A stretch of DNA of 64,000 bases from Aquila chrysaetos chrysaetos (taxonomy: Eukaryota > Chordata > Aves > Accipitriformes > Accipitridae), in contig NW_024470326.1 in NCBI RefSeq assembly GCF_900496995.4, forward strand, positions 372,001 to 436,000, in the 5' to 3' direction. The notes beneath the pieces were generated by a model. That model worked only from the letters and a program-made list of their open reading frames with translations, ran no database searches and had not been told where the DNA came from. The position numbers and the translations under genes were made by a program. The number at the start of each line of letters is the position of its first letter. Positions within the stretch are counted from its first letter, which is position 1. This document shows positions 44,248-54,145 of this stretch, piece by piece.

Positions 44248-45233
44248 CAATTTAGAGAAGAGGTGATAGAAGCATTCTCCAAGTGATAATGATCCAGAGT
44301 GTCTCCTCAGGAGGTCTGGACAGCTAGGAAAAGCAGTCCCTTGAGCTCTGATACTGTATGGACAACCTTGCTCCTCACCTCTCAAACCTCACCACTTCTG
44401 ACCTTGGCCACCTGGGGCTTACATCTCTGTTCCTTGCCTCAGACTTCTCCACTGATCTCTACAGCTGGAGGTTACAGCTCCATTGCATCATCTCCCCCCT
44501 GCTCTCCTTAGAGAACTGGCTGCACACAGGCCCAGAAGAATTTTTCCTGTTTGCAAGCAAAGCAAAGAAAATCATAATCAAGTTTCATAAACAACGTCAC
44601 ACTCCTCAACCATATGCAAAGTCCAGCTGCCCCTAATGAGGCTGCCTGTCTACAAGGGATAATCTTACGAGAAATGTTTCTCATGAATACGAAAAAGTTA
44701 GATACAAACACAATTAAAGAATTGGCTAAAGAGACTATTAGACTACTGGAAGACAGGCAAGCTTTTAACTCCCTGAAGCTCAAAGCAGCTGCATAGGGGA
44801 GAGGTATCTGAATGAACAAAGAGCAAGGGGAGAAGTGGAGCATAATGGAAAGGGCCTTTGCCTAGGCAGCCTGCATCTGAAAAGATGACTTTCAGCAAAT
44901 GGTCATTGTGTCAGGACAGGTGTAAGTATACATGAAAGACTAGAGCAACTAAAATACACCGATAGGAACAGGCAGAATAGTGGTAACGCAAGTCATAGGG
45001 AAGACTGATATTTCTTTGGAATGTCCTCTGTAAAGGGTCAGTGGAAATTGGTAGGGGTTCTTGAGAGTGAAGGACAAACCAATGTTGCCCCAGTCTTCCT
45101 AAAGAGGCCAAAGATGCAACCCAGGGAACCACAGGCTGTACAGGTCACTTTGATGAGGAGCGTGCCATTGAATGACTCCCTCATGGGTGACATTTCCTGG
45201 GCACGTAAAAAAGGACAACATCAGGCATGGACT
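44248..45233. other. Unassigned start of duplication copy 2
   Basis: As for 1-851, no gene recognised. The part from 45096 to 45233 shows the sequence missing at the LTR site of copy 1. Confidence 0.45.
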
Positions 45234-46015
45234 TCCCAGGGTAAATCATGCCTTTCCAACCTGATTTGCTGTCATGATGAAGGAAGCTGCATTTGTGCAT
45301 GAGGGGAGCACTGGTGGATGTTGTTTACCTGCACTTCAGCAAGACTTTTGGCACAGTGCTCCCTCAATATTCTTCCTACTCAAGTTAGGACGTACGGTCT
45401 GGATGGATAGACAAAGAGATGGGCAAAACACCAGTTGGATGATGAGGCTGAGAGCGCAGTGGTGAAGGGGCCATACCCTACCTGGAGGCCAGTGGGACAC
45501 ATTGGCAGCATTGTGGGGCTGCACAGGGACTCTCCTGGGCGCTGTGCAGTTTAACACCTGTATCCATGACCTGGAGGAGGCAACTCTCACCACGTTTGTT
45601 GATGGCAGCTATATTGGGAGGACCATTCCTGTGCCTTGGGATGCCATTCAGGGGAACCTAAAAGGCAGAAGGACTGTCCTGTCAGGGGACTTTGTGAGAT
45701 ACAAGAAAGACAAAGGCCAGATCCCTGTGCCTGGGATAGACTAACACCTGCAGTGGCAGGGGAAGGGGGACTGCCTGGCCAGAGAGCACCTCTGAGGAAA
45801 CAGCCCTGGTGGTGCTGGGGAACAGAAGGCAAAACACGATCCAGCAGTGATCCGCATGATCCAGGGCTACCTGGTAGCAGAGGTGGCCAGCAGTGTCCTG
45901 GAGTGTAGAAAGAAGAGCCTCACCAAAAGACGTGAGGGAAATATTGTCTCCCCTGCCCATCACTTGTCAAGCCACCTGTACACTACTGTGTCCATTTTTG
46001 GGACCCTGGTTCAAG
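45234..46015 (+). mobile_element. CR1 LINE ORF2 fragment, copy 2
   Basis: Better preserved than 1793-2567: LVDVVYLHFSKTF-like sequence near 45315 and FNTCIHDLEEATLTTFVDG near 45549-45605 mark the CR1 reverse transcriptase. Frameshifts remain. Confidence 0.8.
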
Positions 46016-46495
46016 TGTCCATGGGTCTGGCTGGGGTGGGTTCACTTCCTTCGTAGCAGCCCCTATGGTGTTCTGTTTTGCATTGGTGCCTTAAAACAGT
46101 GTTGATAACACACCAGCATTTTAGTTGTTGCTGAATAGTGTTTGCACAGCAGTCAAGGCCGCCTCTGTTTCTCACTCTGCTGCCTCCCAGAGGTAGGCTG
46201 GGGATGGGCGAGAAGTTGGGGGGGCAATGGGACACAGCCAGGCCGCTGACCCCATCTGACCAAAGGGATATTCCATACCATATGACGTCATGCTCAGCAA
46301 TAAAAGCTCGGCAGAGGATGAAGAAGGTGTGGAGTTTCCTGTCAGTCAAGGTGTCTGTTGAAGGGAGACTGGCTGGGTGTCGTCTGCTTGTGGGGAGGTG
46401 GTAAGTGATTGCCTTTGCCATTGCCTGTGGGTTGGGTTTATATTTGTTTTAATCTTTTTCATTCACCTATTATCTGTATTTATCCCAACCCACAA
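46016..46495 (+). mobile_element. ERVL-like LTR, copy 2
   Basis: Counterpart of 2568-3055, with TGACGTCA and the AATAAAAG box near 46283-46306 and the T-rich R/U5 part to about 46495. Confidence 0.75.
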
Positions 46496-46499
46496 GCTG

Positions 46500-46990
46500 C
46501 CCAACAAGCTCCATGCAGCAGCATGGGTAGAGACCTGGCCAGGCTAAGGAGTGCCTCTGAGGAGAAGGGCCTGGGCAGCAGGATGATGCCATATGAGCCA
46601 GTGGGCCTCCCATTTCAAAGGGAGAGGGGAGAAACTGGAGAAGGTGCTGGAGGAGGTCTGCCAAGGTGGAGTGAGGAGCTTAAGGCACTAGCTGTGAGGA
46701 GAGTCTGAGGGAACTGGGCCTCTCCAGCCTGCTGAAGGAGGCCTGGGGCCACCTAAGAAGAGCCTACAGCTACCTGGAGAGATGTGGAGCCAAGCTGTCT
46801 TCTGCAAGTGGCCAATGATATGTACAGGAGGCAAGCAGCCACAACTTGCCTCTTGGGAGCTTTAGGCTGAGCCTTAGGAAAAATAAAATGGACTAGGAGG
46901 AGTGTGTTGTGATCTCCACCTTTGGAGCTCTTCTTTGCTCCTTCAAAGTCACAGCCAGCCTGGAGGCTGGACTAGACAATCCCCAACAGT
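46500..46990 (+). mobile_element. CR1 LINE 3' fragment, copy 2
   Basis: Counterpart of 3060-3530 with small indels. Confidence 0.6.
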
Positions 46991-47084
46991 CTCTCTGCCC
47001 ACCAAGCCCTTCCAGGAGCCTGTGCCTTGGCACACGCTGTACAAGAAGAGATCGAGTTGGAGGCTGAGGGGTCCTCTACATCAT

Positions 47085-47330
47085 ACGCTCATCAGACAAT
47101 TTCAGGGTGGAAGGGAGCTCAGGATGGTCTAGTAGTCCAATGACCCAGCTCCAAGCAGGGCCAGCTCTGAGGTCAGGCCAGGTTGCTCAGTAAATGTCAG
47201 CAGCCACAGAGAGAGTTGACACATGAACCTAGGCATCTAGGCCACCCTTACAGCAATGGAGACTGAGGCATTTGACCAGCTCCCTGAAGCACATTATGGG
47301 TATGCCCACGCCTCCTGAGACATTCCTGGG
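47085..47330 (-). mobile_element. CR1 3'-end fragment, inverted, copy 2
   Basis: Counterpart of 3600-3850; GGGTGGAAGGGAGCTCAGGA and CCAGGTTGCTCAG match the reverse CR1 3' end. Confidence 0.5.
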
Positions 47331-47647
47331 AACATCCACCTTCTTGTCCACAGGAGTGGGTTCCTTATGCAAGTTTCCTGGCATATCTGCAGGACCCAAT
47401 GGGGTGCTTTAGGCTGCAAACAGAACTGAAAGAAAGCCCTAGTGACTGGGGTCCTATCAGCTTACTTGCTACAAGAGAGGGAGATGGAGGGATCTCAGAG
47501 CTTCCAGGTTCCTGCTGAAGATTTAAGGCCTCTGAGATTAGCACAGAAGATAACAGTTTTGAACTGGCATAGCCTTTAGATCATCTCACATGTGATGGCT
47601 CTGCTCCCCCATTTCATCATTGGCACCTGGAAACCACCCTGCTTTTC

Positions 47648-48820
47648 CTTCCTCTCCTCCCAAAACCTGACCAAGTGATGACAGGAAGAAAGGAAGCAGA
47701 AAGGCCCGAGGCCTCCATGAATCAGCTGGGGTCTGGCACTTGGAGCGCCACAGAGTCCTTCCATTGTGCATCGCATAAAGAATCAAGCTGGGAAGTGAGC
47801 CTGCAAGTCCGAATCAACAAGGTCCATGGACAGGCAAGGCTGTGTCTATGGCTGTGTCTGGAGACCAGTAGCCCTACAGCAAGGATCAAGCTGGGGCTGA
47901 AACTCAGGCCTAGGCTTCAATGGTCTCCTGGGCCCATGGACAGAGGTGTGGGTGGAGGCCGCAGGTGATGCTGCTCAGTGCCCTGACACTGCCATCTTAG
48001 ACCCCACCTGCCAGTTCCCTCAATCGGCCAAATTCTCATTCCCTGATGTGCAGGGTCTGCTCTCTGCTACTCTCCTTCTTCCCATCTCTGGGGATCTGGG
48101 AGACTCCAATGTCATGGTCACTATGGCCAAGTCTGACACCAGTCTTCACATCCCTGAGCAGCTCTTCCTCTTCTGGGAGTTCCAGGTCCAGGTGAGCATC
48201 CCACTGGATGGCCTTTTTTTTATTCAGAAGCTGACCCACACAGCTCCCACCTAACCTGTTGTGTGTCCCATAGAGAACATCCATATATCTGAGCTGCCCT
48301 GACATCACACAAGGCATCCTGCACTTCTCGTCTTCCCTGTCATCAGTGTCTCCTAAGGACGGTGCATCTCCATTGACCACAAAAGCTGTGGGAGCTGTCC
48401 TTCTGCATCTCAGCTCTTATTCCACTCATGTCACAGCTCTGGGATGGCACACAGGCCTCCTGCTGCCTGTGCTCCAGGCTGTGGCCTTTGGTGTGCACTT
48501 GGGCTGCAGCACCTCAGATGTGGCACCAAGGCCACGGGCAGATTTGTCACATGGAAACCTAGTACTAAAAGACTGGACTCCTTGCTTGGAAAGGCTTCAC
48601 AGCCTATGCATGCTGGAGTGGAAGCTAGGTGACAACATCCTGATGAATGAGGTTCTCACAGTGAGAGCAAAAGCTGCAGTCCCCAAGGCCAGAGAGAAAG
48701 AGGCCTGGGCTGTGCAGCCCTGGCAGGAGAGGGCTTTGCTGTCCCAGGTGACTCTGCAGCACTGTGGGACCTGTGCCAGAGGTGAAGCTCATCTTCAAGA
48801 AGGACAAGTCCCTGGGGAGG
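47648..48820. other. Segment present only in duplication copy 2
   Basis: Copy 1 jumps from the equivalent of 47645 to 48820 at about 4170. The segment contains an inverted CR1 piece (48025-48260) and otherwise unassigned sequence; open frames such as 48346-48831 have no recognised domain. Because the sequence on both sides is CR1-like, a deletion in copy 1 is the simpler reading. Confidence 0.7.
48025..48260 (-). mobile_element. CR1 LINE ORF2 fragment
   Basis: The minus-strand frame has LDLELPEEEELLRDV and RLGHSDHD, the CR1 segment just after the endonuclease domain. Confidence 0.75.
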
Positions 48821-49455
48821 ACAGCCTGTGATCCAACCCCACTGTGGACGTCATGCTGGGGGTCGACCAGCTAGAGAGCAGCTGCACAGAGAAGGACCTT
48901 GAGGTCCCAGAGGACAAGGAGCTGAGCATGAGCGAGCAATGCACCTTCATGGCAAAGGCCAACAGCCTCCTGGGCTGCATGAGGAGAAGCATTGCTGGCA
49001 GATGGAGGAAGGTGTTCCTTCCCCTCTACTCAGCACTGCTGAGGCCCACAGCTGGAGTGCTGTGTCAAGTGCTGCGCTGCCCAGTGCATCATACTTGTTG
49101 ACCTACTCAAGCAAGTGCAGCAAAGGGCCACAAAGCTGGTTTAAGGGACTGGAGCATCTTTCCTAGGAGGAAAGGCTGAGAGATGTGGGATTGTTCAGCC
49201 TGGAGAAGAAAAGGCTGAGGGGCATCCCATTAATGTATAAAATTCCATCTGAACCCCAGAAGAAAGTGTTTGACTGTGAGAGTGGTTAAACACTGGAACA
49301 GGCTTCCCGGAGAGGTTGTGGAGTCCCCATCCATGGGGGTACTCCATACCCACTTAGATAAGGTGCTGAGCAACATACTCTAGCTGACCCTTCCACAGCT
49401 GAGGAGGTTGAACTGGTCCCTTCCAGTCTTAAACATGTCTCTGATTCTGTGAGTA
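48821..49455 (+). mobile_element. CR1 LINE 3' end, copy 2
   Basis: Counterpart of 4161-4800: LESSCTEKDLEV, SLLGCMRRSIAGR and the terminal TGATTC repeat motif near 49440. The minisatellite follows about 40 bp later, as in copy 1. Confidence 0.9.
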
Positions 49456-49494
49456 TAGAGGAGAAAGGTAAGACAGAAAGAAATGAATGGAACA

Positions 49495-51752
49495 GTAGTA
49501 GGGACAGCAGGTGTACCCCGGGGTACCAGCAGGGGTACCGCTACTACCCTGGAGTACCAGTAGGGGTACCGGTAGTACCCCGAGCGTCTGGAAGGGACGC
49601 CAGGCCTACCCCTGACAGTCAGGTAGGGAGGCCTGGTCTACCCTGTCTGCGCGTAGGTAGGGACGCCAGGCCTACCTGGAGCGTCAGGTAGGGGTAGCAG
49701 GCCTACCCCAGAGTGTGGGTAGTTAGGGTCTGGCGGCCGGAAGATGTCGCGCTGTACGGAAAGATAGGGCCCCTCTCCAGGTAGCCAATGGCGCTTAGTG
49801 TATGAGGTAAGCGGACGGAAGTGACGTCATAAACCCAAGCTATATAATGCCGTGTCACTCACAAATAAATGCCATTTGCCGTCCACCACATTGGTGTCCG
49901 TGAGCTGATGGCCTGAGTGGCCTGGGGTTGGTCACCGTGCCGTTCCTGAACCAGGTCGCCACGCCAACGAAGGCAACACCAGAGGGTCAGGTAGGAGGGC
50001 GGGTCTACCCCGCGCACCCATTGTGATGCCAGGTGTACCCCAGAGTACAAGTAGGGTACCGGTACTGCCCTGGAGTGTCCGGAAGGGACACCAGACCGAG
50101 CCTGGTGCTTCAGGTAGGGAGGCCAGGTCTAGCCTGGAGCACCAGCAGGGAGAGCAGTTGTACCCCGGGGTACCATCAGGGGTACCGCTACTACCCTGGA
50201 GTACCAATAGGGGTAACGGTACTACCCGGGAGGATGATGTCAGGACGCCAGGTCTACCCCACCCCCATGGTTAGGGAGGCCAGGTCTACACCAACGGTGC
50301 CAGCAGGGAGGCCTGGAGTACCCCACAAGCACCGGTAGGGAGGCCAGGTCTACCCCGACCTTGCGGGCAGCGAGGCCATGTCTACCTCGCCAGTGCCGGT
50401 AGAGTGGCCAGGTCTACCCCGGAGCATCAGGTAGGGATACGAGGCCTACCCGAGATGGTCAGGTAGGGAGGGCAAGTCTACCGCCGGGTGACAGCAGGGA
50501 CAGCAGTTGTACCCCGGAGTACCAGTAGGGGTATTGGTACTACTCCCAAGTACCCACGGGGGGGGGGGGGGTGGGTGTTACCGGTGCTACCCCAGAGTAC
50601 TAGTGGGGGTATCTTTACTACCCTGCAGTACCAGTAAGTGTACTGGTAGTACCCCGGAGGATCAGATAGGGGACGCCAGGTCTACTCCACACACATGGTT
50701 AGGGAGGCCAGGTCAACAACGTGTTTGCCGGTAGGGAGGCCTGGTCTAGACCGAAACACCAGTAGGGACAGCAAGTGTACCCTGGGGTACCAGGGGGTAC
50801 CGCTACTACCCTGGAGTACCAGTAGGGGTACCGGTACTACCCCAGAGGGTCTGGAAGGGACGCCAGGCCTACCCCCGATGGTGAGGTAGGCAGGCCTGGT
50901 CTACCCCGTCCATGCGGGTGGGGACGCCAGGCCTTCCTGGAACATCAGGTAGGGGTAGCAGGCCGAAGCCAGAGGGTCAGGTAGGGAGCGGGTCTACCCC
51001 CGCGCACCCATTGTGACGCCAGGTGTACCCCGGGTTACCAGTAGGGGTACCGGTACTACCCCGGAGCATCAGGTAGGGACGCTGGGCTGAGCCCGGCGCT
51101 TCAGGTAGGGCAGCCAGGTGTAGACCGGAGCACCAGTAGGAACAGCAGGTGTACCCCGGGGTACCATCAGGGGTACCGCTACTACCCTGGAGTACCAATT
51201 GGGGTAACGGTATTACCCGGGAGGATGAGGTCGGGACGCCAGGTCTACCCCACCCCCGTGTTTAGGGAGGCCAGGTCTAACCCGCAAGCACCGGTAGGGA
51301 GGCCATGTCTACCCCGACCTTGCGGGCAGGGAGGCCAGGTCTACCCCACCGGCGCCAGCAGGGAGGCCAGGTCTACCACGCCGCGCTGGTAGGGAGGCCA
51401 GGTAACCCCGGAGCATCAGGTAGGGACACAAGGCCTACCCCAGAGGGTCAGGTAGGGAGGGTGGGTCTACCGCCGGCGCAAGCAGGGACAGCAGTTGTAC
51501 CCCGGAGTACCAGTAGGGGTATCGGTACCCCCAAGTACCCGGGGGAGGGTTATCGGTGCTACCCCGGAGTACTAGTGGGGGTATCGGTACTGCCCTGGAG
51601 TACCAGTAAGGGTACCTGTAGTACCCCGGAGGATCAGGTAGGGGGCGCCAGGTCTACCCCACCCCCATGGTTGGGGAGGCCATGTCAATCCGGTGCTTGC
51701 TGGTAGGGAGGCCATGTCTACCCCGCAAGCACCGGGAGGGAGGCCAGGTCTG
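49495..51752. repeat. Minisatellite array 2
   Basis: About 2 kb of the mixed unit type seen in the first 2.3 kb of array 1, including AGTAGGGGTACCGGTACTAC units. A landmark CCCATTGTGA occurs at 50017 and 51007, a higher-order spacing near 990 bp; in array 1 it occurs at 5681 and 6585 (904 bp). It is interrupted by the solo LTR at 49714-49978 and ends against ERV sequence at 51752. A run of 14 G lies at 50558-50571. Confidence 0.95.
49714..49978 (+). mobile_element. Solo LTR, alpharetrovirus-like, with 6-bp target-site duplication
   Basis: 265 bp from TGTGGGTAGTTAGGG to CGAAGGCAACA, flanked by CCAGAG on both sides (49708-49713 and 49979-49984); the uninterrupted minisatellite has CCAGAGGGTCAGG here. 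It contains CCAATGG, TGACGTCA, TATATAATG and AATAAATG in LTR order. The R/U5 part (CCACATTGGTGTCCGTGAGC) is like avian leukosis-type LTRs. The 6-bp duplication fits that class. Confidence 0.93.
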
Positions 51753-52117
51753 TAATAAATGGGTTAACTTTGTTCATAAAATCTCACGTGGGGGTAGGGA
51801 CATTACCGCCCCACTTTGTACTCTGGCTCCATAAGTCCATGCTTGAATGGAAAGCCCTTCTATTTTTGTCCTAGTTTTAATCCAGGGAACGGGTATTACA
51901 ACGCACCTAACCAATATTATTGTACTTTTTGGAACTGTGTTACAATTGCAGAATATTACTGCTAACCTTAACTTTTAGTCCAGGTGTTTTAAATAAAGTT
52001 ATAGCCCTTGTTCAAAGCAAGATAGAATCAATCGAAGTAATGATAATAAGACTACAATATAACAACTTGGATCTTGCATACCAATCGGGAAGGAGGAGGA
52101 GACATATTGAGATTTAA
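51753..52117 (+). pseudogene. ERV env transmembrane-subunit fragment
   Basis: Open stretches include LQNITANL and, after a break, VIALVQSKIESIEVMIIRLQ, heptad-like sequence of a retroviral transmembrane-subunit ectodomain. The frame ends at 52117 in a basic run (GRRRRH) encoded by a purine tract, with no membrane anchor. The 5' side is cut by the minisatellite at 51752. Confidence 0.6.
52086..52102 (+). other. Candidate polypurine tract
   Basis: GGGAAGGAGGAGGAGA lies just before the LTR region, as expected at the 3' end of env. Confidence 0.6.
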
Positions 52118-52555
52118 CAGATGCCCCGTGCAAATAACAAAGCTTGCTTAAATGTTGCGTAAAGATCACGGGAAAAGAACAACAGCTATAACTTACTAGA
52201 TAAGGAGGGAAAGACAACAGCTGCAATTTACCAGATAAGGGGATTAATTCTGCCACGATTGTACTTCTCCACATCAAAGGACATTCTACATCAAAAGACA
52301 CTCATCCTTGAGAAGATCGACCGAATCTGCCTGCACGAGTGAGAAGAGAAGAAGCAGGACAAGGCGGAGACTTACAAGAAAGGGGTGCATAAACTGTATA
52401 TAAGGAATGTAACTATAGCATAAAGTGCGAGCCGTTGGTAGAGCGCAGACTCCCCGGCCGCCCAGCGTGTTTTGCTCTCTTATCGCTTGCTAATATAATT
52501 CAATTTTTATTTAATACAAATTGGCTCCTCCAATTTGTCACGAGCCTCTATAACA
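52108..52555 (+). mobile_element. ERV LTR between env and gag sequences
   Basis: The 3' end is clear: CTCTATAACA at 52546-52555, four bases before the primer site. The 5' end is less sure; TG at 52108 follows the polypurine tract, and TGTTGCG at 52153 is an alternative. TATATAAG lies at 52397-52404. No canonical AATAAA is seen; AATATA and AATACA near 52492-52517 are possible variants. Confidence 0.75.
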
Positions 52556-52559
52556 AACT

Positions 52560-52577
52560 TGGTGCCGTGACTCGGAT
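52560..52577 (+). other. Primer-binding site, tRNA-His type
   Basis: TGGTGCCGTGACTCGGAT matches the 3' end of tRNA-His over 18 bases. Together with the gag start it shows that the LTR acts as a 5' LTR for the downstream sequence. Confidence 0.85.
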
Positions 52578-52761
52578 CCAGGTTCTCTGGTGCGGACCCT
52601 CGCAAGCAGGGAGACACCCTATCCCCGGATAGCCCCGTCTTGAGGAGGTGCCGCCGCCACACCCTGGACCCACGAACCCCTTTAAATTACGATAATTGAG
52701 CAAAAGAACCTGCAGGACCCTTAAATTTTGTGCACGAAGACCAAACGAAGACCTCAGGAGC

Positions 52762-52770
52762 AGGTGAGTA
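52762..52770 (+). other. Candidate retroviral splice donor in the leader
   Basis: CAGGTGAGTA in the leader between primer site and gag is a near-consensus donor, the usual place of the major donor for env mRNA. Confidence 0.5.
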
Positions 52771-52945
52771 TGTAAATTGTGAGCCGTTTGGTTGGGGTGG
52801 TTATCCCGAGGTGAGAGTGTGTGAGAGGTCTCTCTGAGATCACGCGAGTGCGGACCCTCCAGTAGTGCAGTTCTCGTAGCCCGCGAGGGAGCCAGTCACG
52901 ACCGAGGGGATGTGAGTGTGTGTGTGGATAAGGGCACCTCGGAAG

Positions 52946-53645
52946 ATGGGACAGAGGAAAAGCAAGCCCTCTGGACCCATTGGGACGGGGAAGAAAGATA
53001 AGTTACCAGACATACCCCCAGATAGTCCCTTAGGCCTGATGATAAGGCATTGGGACAGTTCTCCAAAGAAAAAGGATAAGTCTAAGGAAAAGATGATTAA
53101 TTTGTATTGAGATTTGGGGTGGGAAACCTCTCAGCAATCTCACGTACTGGCCCATGTTCGGGTCCTCTGAGGATTGGGTTGTGTCAACAATTAAATATAT
53201 GGGTAAACAATAAAAGACCACCAGCCAGCCCAGAGGAGAGTGAATATGCTGCCTTATGGATTCCCCAATCCTGGGAGCCGTCATTCCTCTTTGCCTTAAG
53301 GGAAAACAGACGAGATAAACCTCGAAAAGAGGATAAGGCCCCCTTTGGCCCCTCCCTATGCCCCTCAGGCCCCTCTGCCTCAGGACCCACCCCAAGGCCA
53401 GGAAAATAGCCCAGGCCCAGGAAGGATCAGATTTGGAACTGATTCCCTGACCCCGGACCCCCTCCCAGAAGGTCTGCACGTAATAGAATAAGGCGAGGAG
53501 AGGAAAGATTGTTTCCTCTTCGGGAAATGTTAGTGCCTGGGGGGGATGCACAGGGGACCGGGAGGGGGGGTATGTGGCAGTTCCCCTTAATACAGGGGAT
53601 GTAAGGGAATTTAAGAAGGAAATGGGGGTTTGTTAGATGATCCCT
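52946..53645 (+). pseudogene. Class I ERV gag remnant, matrix to start of capsid, cut by gap
   Basis: The ATG at 52946 encodes MGQRKSKPSG, with a glycine at position 2 suited to myristoylation. A stop comes at 53108-53110 after a lysine-rich stretch. Gag-like sequence continues in other frames: proline-rich PSLCPSGPSASGPTPRPG (to 53409), then PLREMLVPGG and FPLNTGDVREFKKEMG (about 53515-53630), the start of a gammaretrovirus-like capsid. The sequence then runs into the N gap. Stop and frameshifts make it inactive. Confidence 0.8.
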
Positions 53646-54145
53646 NNNNNNNNNNNNNNNNNNNNNNNNNNNNNNNNNNNNNNNNNNNNNNNNNNNNNNN
53701 NNNNNNNNNNNNNNNNNNNNNNNNNNNNNNNNNNNNNNNNNNNNNNNNNNNNNNNNNNNNNNNNNNNNNNNNNNNNNNNNNNNNNNNNNNNNNNNNNNNN
53801 NNNNNNNNNNNNNNNNNNNNNNNNNNNNNNNNNNNNNNNNNNNNNNNNNNNNNNNNNNNNNNNNNNNNNNNNNNNNNNNNNNNNNNNNNNNNNNNNNNNN
53901 NNNNNNNNNNNNNNNNNNNNNNNNNNNNNNNNNNNNNNNNNNNNNNNNNNNNNNNNNNNNNNNNNNNNNNNNNNNNNNNNNNNNNNNNNNNNNNNNNNNN
54001 NNNNNNNNNNNNNNNNNNNNNNNNNNNNNNNNNNNNNNNNNNNNNNNNNNNNNNNNNNNNNNNNNNNNNNNNNNNNNNNNNNNNNNNNNNNNNNNNNNNN
54101 NNNNNNNNNNNNNNNNNNNNNNNNNNNNNNNNNNNNNNNNNNNNN
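53646..54145. other. Assembly gap, 500 N
   Basis: Exactly 500 N, a typical placeholder of unknown true size. It lies between the ERV gag and the inner end of the right arm, so the join and orientation there rest on scaffolding. Confidence 0.99.

Larger units (their letters stand above)
44248..49494 (+). repeat. Direct duplication unit, copy 2
   Basis: Collinear with 1-4834. It lacks the 852-1790 LTR but has an intact stretch at 45096-45233 there, and it has extra sequence at 47648-48820. Ends at the start of minisatellite array 2. Confidence 0.93.
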
